The translations under genes were made by a program, and so were the position numbers. From assembly GCA_017883385.1 (NCBI GenBank), contig JADGNQ010000062.1:1-32347 (forward strand): 32,347 nucleotides of DNA. The letters run 5' to 3'. The notes beneath the pieces are model-generated. The model had not been told where the DNA came from. It saw only the letters and a program-made list of their open reading frames with translations, and made no database searches. Origin of the DNA: Candidatus Sulfotelmatobacter sp. GTDB lineage: Bacteria; Acidobacteriota; Terriglobia; Terriglobales; Acidobacteriaceae. Below are positions 23,189 through 30,389 of the stretch, piece by piece (within the stretch, counting starts at the first letter, position 1; each line of letters starts with the position of its first letter).

Positions 23189-24282
23189 AGAAGGCCGCGA
23201 TCACCGCAAACAAATCCGGTCCCATGCCCCAGCATCAAAAGCGGTTGCGTCGTCCTCTGCAAACCACTGTCGTTGGAAGCTATCCGTTTCCGGGATGGCT
23301 TGAATTCGCTTCGGCCCACCTGGAACAGTTTGGCCAGGCCGACATCGAGGAACTTCGCACCGACGCCGTGATCGCCGCGGTTCACGATCAGATTGCTGCA
23401 GGGTTGGACATCATTACAGATGGCGAGCAGACTCGCTATGACTTCAATCTCTCCTTCTACGGCCGGCTGGAGGGGCTTGATCCAAGGCCGTCGTCCACTC
23501 GTCTGTTCGGGCCTCCCGCCCACGATCAACGCGGTAAATATGAAGTCACCGGCCAGTTGCGTTCTCAATATGGACTTGGAGCAGTTGCGGAGTTCAAGCT
23601 TCTGCAAAGGATCGCGCCCGGGGGTCCGATCCTGAAGGCCAGTGTGCCGGGTCCTTACACATTAAGCGGCCGAATTAAACCCAGCGGTATTTACAAAGAC
23701 CGCTGGGACGTAACCGAGGCCTTGATTCCGATTGTGCGAGAGGAGCTCAAACAACTGGTGGATTGCGGCTGCCAAGAGATCACTCTGGATGAGCCCTCGA
23801 TGAGTTGTTATGCTCATCGCGAAGATCCGCGCCGCTTCGTCAAGATTTTCGCCGAAACGGTCAAACCGGTCTTAGGACGCTGCCGCCTTTCCACGCATCT
23901 TTGTTTCGGTAATTACAAAGGCCACGCCGTCGGTCCACGCCGGTATGGCCCGTTGTTTCCCGCATTTCTCGATCTGCCGGTGGATGAAATGCACCTGGAG
24001 ATGGCCAGCCGCGAGTTCTCGGAGATCGAAAGGATTCGCGAGATTGCCGAACGGGGAATTGACGTGGCTGTCGGAGTCATCGACGTGAAGAGCTATTACA
24101 TCGAGAGCCCCAGCGACGTCGCCCAACGCGTGCGCCTATGCCTGAAATATGGTCCGGCGGAAAAGCTCTCCTTTGCTCCCGACTGCGGACTTAGTCAGAC
24201 CGCTCGTTGGGCGGCAAGACAGAAACTGGCCAACCTGGTGAGCGGTGTAACCATCGTGCGGAAAGAACTTGGAATCGCGTGA
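23185..24282 (+). CDS. MetE C-terminal domain-like (cobalamin-independent methyltransferase) protein
   Basis: The 365-residue protein corresponds to the catalytic C-terminal half of cobalamin-independent methionine synthase. It lacks the N-terminal half of full-length MetE, which is roughly twice as long. Family motifs are TTVVGSYPFPGWL, DIITDGEQTRYDF and EITLDEPSMS. The zinc-site residues can be matched: H238 and C240 in STHLCFGNY, E272 in MHLEMA and C334 in FAPDCGLS. In full MetE, this site activates the homocysteine thiol for methyl transfer. Core-MetE proteins can use other methyl donors, and the sugar-gene context makes classical methionine synthesis doubtful. It overlaps the genes on both sides (ATGA before, GTGA after). 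Confidence 0.87.
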   Translation: MKKAAITANKSGPMPQHQKRLRRPLQTTVVGSYPFPGWLEFASAHLEQFGQADIEELRTDAVIAAVHDQIAAGLDIITDGEQTRYDFNLSFYGRLEGLDPRPSSTRLFGPPAHDQRGKYEVTGQLRSQYGLGAVAEFKLLQRIAPGGPILKASVPGPYTLSGRIKPSGIYKDRWDVTEALIPIVREELKQLVDCGCQEITLDEPSMSCYAHREDPRRFVKIFAETVKPVLGRCRLSTHLCFGNYKGHAVGPRRYGPLFPAFLDLPVDEMHLEMASREFSEIERIREIAERGIDVAVGVIDVKSYYIESPSDVAQRVRLCLKYGPAEKLSFAPDCGLSQTARWAARQKLANLVSGVTIVRKELGIA

Positions 24283-25115
24283 TCCGGCCGGTGCAGTCTC
24301 ACAATGCTCTCCTAGCGGACATTCACGCCTCCGACCGGCACGACGGTGGCTTTCGCCTGTGGTGGCTGGGACAGAGCGGCTTCCTGCTGCAATGGCAGGG
24401 CGTCCACGTACTGCTCGACCCCTATCTCTCAGACTCTCTCACCAAGAAATACAGCCAAACTGATAAGCCTCACGTGCGCATGACGCAGTTGGTGATCGAT
24501 CCCGACAGGCTTTCATTTGCAGATATAGTCACCTCCACTCATAACCACACCGATCATCTCGATGCCGAGACGCTTTGCCCGATTCTTACGGCAAACCGAC
24601 GCGTAAAGCTTGTGATCGCCGAAGCCAATCGTGCTTTTGTGGCGGATCGTCTGTCGATTGATGTCGACGCCGCGATAGGCCTTGACGACGGAACAGCGGT
24701 CGAGATTTCAGGGATCAAAGTTTCTGGCATCGCGTCGGCGCACGAAACGGTAGAACACGACATGCACGGTCGTGCGAAATTTCTGGGATACGTTCTCCAA
24801 TTCGGCGATTGGACGCTTTACCACAGCGGTGACACAGTCCGGTACGAAGGGATGTCCGAGAAACTGTTGCCTTTCAAAATAGATGTCACGCTTCTTCCCA
24901 TCAATGGGCGGGCTCCGGAACGGCGCGTTCCGGGTAATTTATTCGGGCGCGAGGCAGCCCAGTTGGCAAGGGACATTGAGGCGAAACTGGTTATTCCGTG
25001 TCATTTCGATATGTTCGAATTCAATACGGCCTCGCCGGACGAATTCATCCGCCAATGCCGGAAGTTGGAACAGCCATTCAAAGTGCTGCGCTGCGGCGAA
25101 CGATGGCACAACTAG
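24279..25115 (+). CDS. UlaG-like metallo-beta-lactamase fold hydrolase
   Basis: The GTG at 24279 overlaps the TGA of the previous gene (GTGA), and upstream in-frame sequence lies inside that gene, so I start here (278 residues). The metal motif H88-N-H90-T-D92-H93 is followed by further ligand candidates in SAHETVEHD, YHSGDT and IPCHFDMFEF. Residues 26-50 (RLWWLGQSGFLLQ, VHVLLDPYLSD) match the L-ascorbate-6-phosphate lactonase (UlaG) type. A lactonase working after the SDR would open a sugar lactone phosphate. That is inference from the family and operon. It is the last gene of the plus-strand operon and convergent with the DinB gene. Confidence 0.87.
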   Translation: MIRPVQSHNALLADIHASDRHDGGFRLWWLGQSGFLLQWQGVHVLLDPYLSDSLTKKYSQTDKPHVRMTQLVIDPDRLSFADIVTSTHNHTDHLDAETLCPILTANRRVKLVIAEANRAFVADRLSIDVDAAIGLDDGTAVEISGIKVSGIASAHETVEHDMHGRAKFLGYVLQFGDWTLYHSGDTVRYEGMSEKLLPFKIDVTLLPINGRAPERRVPGNLFGREAAQLARDIEAKLVIPCHFDMFEFNTASPDEFIRQCRKLEQPFKVLRCGERWHN

Positions 25116-25188
25116 TCTTGGATAAACCCAGAGAATCTGGTGAGCTATCGGCCTGACAGGAAAAAGAGAACCTTGGACTCATCGGAAC

Positions 25189-25737
25189 TTAGCGCGCGGG
25201 CCCGCTCGACACAGCGGCCATGCGCTCCTGCATTTGGCGTGTCAGGTGCGGCGCAATGCCCAGCATCCGCTCGATCAGCATCAGTTGGCCGCGATGATGC
25301 ATCTCGTGTTCCTTTGTGCCCAGCAGCATCTCGAAGCGGGTTTTGGTCGGCGGCGTCATGCCAGACGGAAACTTGACACGCTCTGCGAGAAAGTCGTCGG
25401 ACTGGCTCTCCAGCCATTTTGCCCAGCGCTGCCCTTCGTCGCGCAGAAGCGCGACGATCTGTTCCTTGCTGCGAGGCGTCTGCTCCTCGGCCATGATGCT
25501 CCGCATCAATCCCGAAAAGTCGAATCCCTCAAGCGAAGTCCGCCGTTCGATGGCGTGGATCTGTTCCGGCACCCTCTGTACAACGGCGATGTGAGTGAGA
25601 AGTTGAGCTACGGTTCGTGTTTCCGGTGCAGCTCGGAAGGAGTAAGCATCCGCCGGGATTTCCTCAGCAATGATGAGCGTGTTCTTTCGCACAGTGCGCA
25701 TGCTGTCCGCCAAATCCTTGGCGCCGTAGTACGTCAT
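25189..25737 (-). CDS. DinB family protein
   Basis: The 182-residue four-helix-bundle protein has the DinB/YfiT metal triad: H49 in QLLTHIAVV, and H144 and H148 in KEHEMHHRGQ. The start is well supported by AGGAG six bases upstream of the ATG. DinB-superfamily proteins include thiol-dependent transferases (mycothiol, bacillithiol, glutathione) and many of unknown function. Terriglobia often carry several. It is a single gene, convergent with the sugar operon; its substrate is unknown. Confidence 0.9.
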   Translation of the reverse strand: MTYYGAKDLADSMRTVRKNTLIIAEEIPADAYSFRAAPETRTVAQLLTHIAVVQRVPEQIHAIERRTSLEGFDFSGLMRSIMAEEQTPRSKEQIVALLRDEGQRWAKWLESQSDDFLAERVKFPSGMTPPTKTRFEMLLGTKEHEMHHRGQLMLIERMLGIAPHLTRQMQERMAAVSSGPAR

Positions 25738-25933
25738 GGGGGTCTCCTCTTTAAATCGTAATTTGAGCCGTTCCAGTGTATACGCTCCGGTTGACTACCG
25801 CCTTCCCTGCGAGTGGGGCTCAGGTCAGCTCGAATCCTCACAACCGCTTATAACCAGTCGGTACTCGGGGTTTGCGCTTCAAGGATACCTGCGTGCTCAC
25901 GTTCGGACCGATAAGATAAGTAGAATGGTGTGA

Positions 25934-26206
25934 ATGGGCGTATCAGTCGAGTTGCAAAATACTGGGGATCCAAGCATCGGGCCTGAGGTGCGGGCATTCG
26001 TCGAACACCATCTAAGCGACAGGCCGGGAGATTGGCGGGTGTCAATTGTCGGCTCGCGCGAGAACGACAGTTGGGAAATGCAGATCCTCGGACCGAACGG
26101 GTTTGAACGGTCATACACCTTGGTAGGAAGTGCGGGAGAGCACCAGCCTCTGGTTATCGGGAATCTGCTTCTGAGATTGCTGCCTGCAAAGGCGCCGCAG
26201 GGATGA
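25934..26206 (+). CDS. small protein of unknown function, 90 residues
   Basis: The protein begins MGVSVELQNTGDPSIGPEVR and contains DWRVSIVGSRENDSWEMQI and FERSYTL, an alternating pattern that suggests a small alpha/beta fold. There is no signal peptide or membrane segment. The upstream ribosome-binding site is weak. I recall similar 90-residue hypothetical proteins in acidobacterial genomes, but cannot name a domain. Its TGA (26204-26206) directly abuts the remnant of an efflux gene, so the downstream neighbourhood has been rearranged. Confidence 0.6.
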   Translation: MGVSVELQNTGDPSIGPEVRAFVEHHLSDRPGDWRVSIVGSRENDSWEMQILGPNGFERSYTLVGSAGEHQPLVIGNLLLRLLPAKAPQG

Positions 26207-26423
26207 AAAGAGCGCGCCGACCGCCTTGCCGTCACTCAACAACTGCTGGACCAACCTAGCTCTGAATCTCGCGCAGTCAGGGTACAACCTGGTATTGGGC
26301 TCGATTATCGAACTCAGTCAGGCGCAGTGGCAGCAAACGCAAGACGAGATCGCAAAGGCGGAGGCCGGTTACGGCTATCGACTCTCCGTTGCGGTACTGC
26401 AGTACGAAACGACCGGCATCTAG
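26207..26423 (+). pseudogene. frameshifted C-terminal remnant of a TolC-family outer membrane efflux protein
   Basis: Two adjoining frames together read like the last 70 residues of a TolC-type efflux channel. From 26207 one frame gives KERADRLAVTQQLLDQ. A frame change near 26250 then gives LALNLAQSGYNLVLGSIIEL, followed by SQAQWQQTQDEIAKAEAGYG and YRLSVAVLQYETTGI to the TAG at 26421-26423. This is the characteristic helix and LGxxSxxELxxAQ region of these proteins. The remaining 350 or more residues are missing, replaced by the 90-residue gene immediately upstream. It is a decayed fragment with a frameshift and no start, and is not expected to be functional. Confidence 0.75.
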
Positions 26424-26469
26424 AAGAGTGGGGGATTCTGCCTGGGCTTCTTGATTCCGACCCGAAGGC

Positions 26470-26488
26470 CTGATCTGGCGCAGATCAG
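26470..26488. other. small perfect inverted repeat downstream of the TolC remnant
   Basis: CTGATCTG and CAGATCAG pair perfectly around a GCG loop. It lies between the efflux-gene remnant and the stronger terminator hairpin. No T-run follows on either strand, so it is not a standard terminator; it could be a relic of the old gene's 3' end. Confidence 0.4.
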
Positions 26489-26510
26489 TGGTGAGACCGG
26501 TCTGGCTGGA

Positions 26511-26554
26511 CAAAGAAAGGGTGGCGTTGTGCGGCACAAGCCGCACCGCCACCC
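26511..26554 (-). terminator. rho-independent terminator of the subtilase/membrane protein operon
   Basis: On the minus strand, GGGTGGCG-GTGCGGC pairs with GCCGCAC-(AA)-CGCCACCC around a short loop (26519-26554). This is a 15-base-pair GC-rich stem with one two-base bulge. TTTCTTTG follows directly (26518-26511). It lies 30 bases after the stop of the membrane protein gene at 26585. Stem, tract and position all fit a terminator for that leftward operon. Confidence 0.8.
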
Positions 26555-26584
26555 CTTCAGTGAAGCAACTCAGGTCCGATTCGT

Positions 26585-27313
26585 TTAGGCCCCCGCACCT
26601 GCCGCTCTGACCATCACTTCCTGTCGCAGAGTCTCCGCCATCTTTCCGAAATACAAACGGTAGGATCGATGGATTCCGTACATCACCGGGAACACTGCGA
26701 GCGCCAGTCCCCATCCCATGTGAGAACTCACGGTCTGGACGATCGTGGTTACTCCCGCGCTGACCACGTAGTACGGGAACGAGAGATGTGCCAAGCTCCA
26801 CCAGATATGCCCAGCTGCCTTCCCCTCACTCAGAGCTACGATCGTTGCTACCGGAGCGGTCTGTCCCAGGAACAGGGCCGACGTCGCCAGCACCAATCCT
26901 AGCGTACTGGACCTCCACTGCATCCCGTGCAGCCACTCCGCGTGGAACATCAAGCTTGCCAGGCAACTGGCGAACGCCATCATGCTGACGTTGAAAGCCA
27001 TCTGCTCCGCCTTGAATTTTCCGTTCTTCTGCGGCCAGCACTGCGCCACGGTAGAAACGCATGTGATTGCCACTGCTTCGGCGGCGCTTAGATTCACCAC
27101 CGCTGTGAGCAGGAAGGGCAAGTTGACCGACATGTTGCCGTTGATTCCCGGCAGCTTGACCTTCATCCGCGACGTCACTGCCGCCAGCGCTAAGACTGCC
27201 AAAGCGTAGTACGTATGCAGCGTGTGGCTCGCAAATCCGGCATATCCAGTGGCGCTTACCGCAGCCAGCATCATAGCGCCGATGAACATCTTAATTCGCC
27301 GTGTGTTGTCCAT
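26585..27313 (-). CDS. multi-pass inner membrane protein of unknown function
   Basis: The 242-residue protein is mostly hydrophobic, with about six or seven predicted transmembrane segments by eye (for example FIGAMMLAAVSATGYAGF, YYALAVLALAAVTS, MAFNVSMMAFASCLASLMF, LGLVLATSALFLG). It has polar loops with PGINGNMSVNLPF and a C-terminal segment YRLYFGKMAETLRQEV. It resembles the membrane-sensor part of acidobacterial signalling proteins, but no kinase, GGDEF or HD domain follows. The start has a strong AAGGAGAGG site. It lies 36 bases after the subtilase gene and shares its terminator, so the two are probably co-transcribed. The function is unknown. Confidence 0.82.
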   Translation of the reverse strand: MDNTRRIKMFIGAMMLAAVSATGYAGFASHTLHTYYALAVLALAAVTSRMKVKLPGINGNMSVNLPFLLTAVVNLSAAEAVAITCVSTVAQCWPQKNGKFKAEQMAFNVSMMAFASCLASLMFHAEWLHGMQWRSSTLGLVLATSALFLGQTAPVATIVALSEGKAAGHIWWSLAHLSFPYYVVSAGVTTIVQTVSSHMGWGLALAVFPVMYGIHRSYRLYFGKMAETLRQEVMVRAAGAGA

Positions 27314-27349
27314 GGATCCTCTCCTTTCTTTGCAAATCTACACGGCTAA

Positions 27350-29185
27350 CTATTGCTCATCGTCGCCCGCATCAGTGAACGCACCGTTGGCAGTCGACAC
27401 CGACGAACCCCAGACCACACTGGAGGCCGAAGTGCCAGTGCCCGTGCTCGAACCCCAAACCACGCTGAAGGCGCTCGATGTATTGTCGCTCCAGGGCATC
27501 GAGCTTCCCCAGACCACTGACGAACCCCAGACCACTGATGTGCCCCAAACCACCGACGTGCCCCAAACCACCGACGTGCCCCAAACCACGGAGCCCGGCA
27601 GAATAGTCGAGTTCCCGTTCACGAGGGATACCGTCCCGGTCGTCGGGTTGTAGACCACTGAGGGTGACAACGCAGAACCAGTCGTGGCGGTAGCAACATC
27701 GGTATTTGCCAGGGCTGCCTGCACGTCCAAGTAACCGGAACCGATGGAGAACAGATCGGAGAACTCGGTGTAGTTTCTCGAAAGATGTGGAACCCAGGCG
27801 ACGGAGGACGTGGGGAGCGCCTTGTAGGCGGTCTTCATCAGGCGCGCCTTCACCTGGTCCGGGGACAGAGAATTGCTCTGCTGCAACAGCAAGGCAACTG
27901 CTCCGCTAACGACCGGTGTTGCCATGCTGGTGCCGCTCAGCCTGAAGTAATCGCTGCTCCCGCTGTTTCCTGCCACAAGGTCACCTGGGTATGCAGCTTC
28001 CAGCGTCGCACCCGGAGCCGATAACGAAAGCACCGCGTTGCCATCAGCCATGATGTCGGGCTTTACCACGTGATCATAGGTTGTGGGCCCCTTGGAACTG
28101 TAGCTGGCTTTCTGATCATCGGTGCGGGAGTAGGTGTTCATGCTCTTCATGGCACCCACGGTCAGCACATAGGGATCGTTGCCCGGCGCAGTGATCGTTC
28201 CAAAGCCGTTGCTCCCGTTGACGCTCAGGCGTCCGTAGTTGCCCGCGGCCACGACTACCACAATTCCGCTTCTCCACGCTGCTTCCACGGCTTGGCACAG
28301 AGGATCCTGCGTGTAGCTCACAGGAATGCCGCGTCCCAGTGACAGGTTGATGACGCGAATGTTGTAGGTATGCTGCAGGGCAATGGCACTCTGGATGGCG
28401 GCGATTACAGTGCTATCGCTGCCGGCTCCGTTTGCATCCAGGGCGCGAAGGTCTACAAGACTGACCCCTGGCGCCACGCCAGCAAGCCGGCCCGCTGAAA
28501 GGTAACCGTTGCCCCCGATGATTCCGGCAACGTGCGTACCATGGCCATACAGGTCATACCGTCCACCGCTCGTGTTCGTGGTGGACGTACCCGTGAAGTC
28601 CTGGTGATAGACCACACGCGAGTGGGTCCGCGTGGAATCCCACAAGTCGGGATGATTGTCGTTGATGCCGCTGTCAATCACGGCGACGCCAACTCCTGCT
28701 CCGTTGTAGCCGGCGTTCAACGCCGCGCTTACGTTGGAGGCAGCGTCCGCATAGTCATCCATGAGTTGCATCGGATGATCGATGGTCACAGACGCGATCT
28801 CGGGATCAGCTTCTAAGGCAGCCAGGGCGCTGACCGGAATCGTAAACGCCGCACCATTAATCATGTGCAACTTCGATTGCAGTCGTCCACCGCGGCCTTG
28901 CATCGTGGCATAGTGTGCCGTTGAGGGCACCTGTTTGTATTGCACGATGACCTTCACGGTCTGGCCCTTTGCGGAGCCTTGATGGGCTTTCGCAAGAAGT
29001 CCGGAGAGTTCGGGAGCGATCCTGAAGAACCTGCCGCTTGCTCCGCTGGCCGTTGGGTTATTCGAGCGCTGCCCGAATGCCATCCCGGTGGCCAGGAACA
29101 GCACCATGGTCAAGCGCTTGCCCCAGGCGGCGCTGTGACGTTCCTCGCGCCCCGCAGGTCTTTGGGATTTTCGTGTTCGCACCAT
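27350..29185 (-). CDS. exported subtilisin-like serine peptidase (S8) with C-terminal VVWGTS repeats
   Basis: The 611-residue protein starts at 29185, with AAAGGGTG a few bases upstream. The open frame extends further upstream but lacks sense there. Residues 22-39 (WGKRLTMVLFLATGMAFG) form a signal sequence after a basic n-region. An I9-like propeptide follows at about 76-140 (VKVIVQYKQVP, EIASVTIDHP). The catalytic triad is complete: D171 in AVIDSGIND, H215 in YGHGTHVAG and S420 in SGTSMATP, with VVVAAGNYG supplying the oxyanion Asn. The tail carries hexapeptide repeats SVVWGT/SVVWGS, then scattered copies, and ends in an acidic DAGDDEQ. Some acidobacterial subtilases have such tails; their role is unknown to me. 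It is followed by a co-transcribed membrane protein. Confidence 0.92.
   Translation of the reverse strand: MVRTRKSQRPAGREERHSAAWGKRLTMVLFLATGMAFGQRSNNPTASGASGRFFRIAPELSGLLAKAHQGSAKGQTVKVIVQYKQVPSTAHYATMQGRGGRLQSKLHMINGAAFTIPVSALAALEADPEIASVTIDHPMQLMDDYADAASNVSAALNAGYNGAGVGVAVIDSGINDNHPDLWDSTRTHSRVVYHQDFTGTSTTNTSGGRYDLYGHGTHVAGIIGGNGYLSAGRLAGVAPGVSLVDLRALDANGAGSDSTVIAAIQSAIALQHTYNIRVINLSLGRGIPVSYTQDPLCQAVEAAWRSGIVVVVAAGNYGRLSVNGSNGFGTITAPGNDPYVLTVGAMKSMNTYSRTDDQKASYSSKGPTTYDHVVKPDIMADGNAVLSLSAPGATLEAAYPGDLVAGNSGSSDYFRLSGTSMATPVVSGAVALLLQQSNSLSPDQVKARLMKTAYKALPTSSVAWVPHLSRNYTEFSDLFSIGSGYLDVQAALANTDVATATTGSALSPSVVYNPTTGTVSLVNGNSTILPGSVVWGTSVVWGTSVVWGTSVVWGSSVVWGSSMPWSDNTSSAFSVVWGSSTGTGTSASSVVWGSSVSTANGAFTDAGDDEQ
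27501..27592 (-). repeat. 18-bp tandem repeats encoding VVWGTS
   Basis: Near-identical 18-base units (plus strand GACGTGCCCCAAACCACC) lie at 27537-27554, 27555-27572 and 27573-27590. Two diverged units precede them at 27501-27536, and isolated copies of VVWGSS are encoded further left, down to about 27400. The units keep the reading frame of the subtilase and give a tryptophan every six residues, as expected for a beta-strand or solenoid-like tail. Confidence 0.9.
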
Positions 29186-29517
29186 AAAATCGCACCCTTT
29201 CTTTCTCAATGGGGGAAAGATCGAGCTTGTACCCACTCCCTCTGTTGCACGGGAGCAGCCAATCGAAGCCACGTAAGTGATTGATGTTATTGGAGATTGT
29301 GAGTGCAAAAACGTTCGGCGCGGGACACTCTGTCCCTCCCACGCGGGCACGGGACACTTTGTCCCACCAACCGCTCGCCGGGTGAATGTGACTTGAGTCC
29401 CTCAGACTTAGGTACCGGAGCGCTATTTGGAGAGTCTGGATCACAGCCGGGCCGTGGTGGACGGAATCGGAGAAGGGCTCAAACCGAGGGAATAACCGCG
29501 GAAGCGGAAGCAGTTGT
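29186..29517. other. 332-bp intergenic region between ABC transporter and subtilase genes
   Basis: No gene is supported here. It contains the leader of the subtilase gene (right to left), including a small hairpin CTCCC/GGGAG at 29236-29255, and a pair of palindromic GGGACAC-type elements at 29322-29365. TTGCAC at 29309-29304 on the minus strand could serve as a -35, but the -10 would be poor. I see no clear terminator for the ABC operon, which ends at 29518. Confidence 0.55.
29322..29365. repeat. two copies of the palindrome GGGACAC(T/C)TGTCCC-type element
   Basis: GGGACA-CTC-TGTCCC (29322-29336) and GGGACA-CTT-TGTCCC (29351-29365) are both perfect six-base stems with three-base loops, 29 bases apart. 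Each is embedded in a similar context (GCGGGACAC and GCACGGGACAC). They look like a small dispersed intergenic repeat or a paired binding site. I cannot test their copy number from one window. Confidence 0.55.
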
Positions 29518-30342
29518 CTAAACCGCCGCTGCCTTGCCCGCTGCCTGCTGTGGCATCTTCGGCATGGCCGCCATCAGGCGTTGCGTGTATTCGTGCCGAG
29601 GATTGGTCAAGACCTGGTCGGTCGTTCCCAGCTCGACGATCTGTCCTTCGTGGAGGATCGCGATCCGATCGCAGATTCCTGCCACCGACGCCAGGTCATG
29701 AGAAATGTAGAGAATCGCCATGCCCGTGCTGCGGTTCAGTTCGCGAAACAGTGCAAGAATCTCCGACTGTGTAATCACGTCAAGCGCGCTGGTCGCCTCA
29801 TCCGCGATGAGAAGCGCCGGCCGATGCATCACCGCCATCGCGATCAGAACCCGCTGTGCCTGTCCTACGCTCATCTGCGATGGGTACTTCCGCAAGAATT
29901 CATCGCTTGACGGCAGACTTACGCTCTCCAGGGCCGACCGGATCGCCGCTTCGCAATCCACATTCGAGCCAGAGGCATGCGCCCGCCACGCTTCTTTCAA
30001 TTGGGTCCGAATCTTTAGCGCTGGATTCAGCGACGACAGCGGACTCTGCAGTACGAGTGCAACCTTGCGTCCGCGCAGCCCACGCAACTCCCTCTCGCGC
30101 AGGTTCAACAGATCACAACCGTCTAACTCGATCGCACCGTCCGTCTGAGCCTTCTTGCGATCGAGCAAACCGAGAATCGCCATCGCTAGCGTGCTCTTTC
30201 CCGCTCCGCTCTGTCCAACTAGTCCGAGCACTTCACCGCGCCGGATCTGAAGCTCCACGTCGCGCAGCACAGGAGGCTTCTCCCCAAACCGTACGGAAAT
30301 GCATGCAGCCAGAAGAACGTCGGGTTGGGTACCGTGCTGCAT
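29518..30342 (-). CDS. oligopeptide/dipeptide-type ABC transporter ATP-binding protein
   Basis: The 274-residue ATPase has a Walker A motif GQSGAGKST (residues 43-51), a Q-loop in ALVLQSPLSSLNP, a signature motif MSVGQAQRVLIAMAV and a Walker B motif ALLIADEATSALD. The H-loop is YISHDLASVAG. QSPLSSLNP and the C-terminal EYTQRLMAAMP are typical of the Dpp/Opp family. The signature reads SVGQ instead of SGGQ. It hydrolyses ATP to drive import through the permeases, one of which is partly visible at the right edge. It follows the solute-binding protein gene by 47 bases. Only one ATPase gene is visible; a second may lie outside the window. Confidence 0.92.
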   Translation of the reverse strand: MQHGTQPDVLLAACISVRFGEKPPVLRDVELQIRRGEVLGLVGQSGAGKSTLAMAILGLLDRKKAQTDGAIELDGCDLLNLRERELRGLRGRKVALVLQSPLSSLNPALKIRTQLKEAWRAHASGSNVDCEAAIRSALESVSLPSSDEFLRKYPSQMSVGQAQRVLIAMAVMHRPALLIADEATSALDVITQSEILALFRELNRSTGMAILYISHDLASVAGICDRIAILHEGQIVELGTTDQVLTNPRHEYTQRLMAAMPKMPQQAAGKAAAV

Positions 30343-30373
30343 CCTTTGTGTCCTCAGTGCCCTCTGTGGTTAA
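30343..30373. repeat. purine-rich ACCACAGAGG-type intergenic sequence
   Basis: On the minus strand this reads AACCACAGAGGGCACTGAGG followed by ACACAAAGG. It is an imperfect tandem of (C)ACAGAGG-like units that runs into the ATPase start codon. Similar CACAGAGGACACAGAGG-type stretches recur between genes in several soil bacterial phyla, as far as I recall. Here it also supplies the GAGG ribosome-binding site of the ATPase gene. Its repetitive nature in this genome is not testable from the window. Confidence 0.35.
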
Positions 30374-30389
30374 GCCTTGTAATGTTGCG

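Noticed and set aside
26277-26801. Minus-strand open frame of 174 codons
   Set aside because: It overlaps the membrane protein gene, the terminator hairpin and the TolC remnant in another frame, and shows no protein features.
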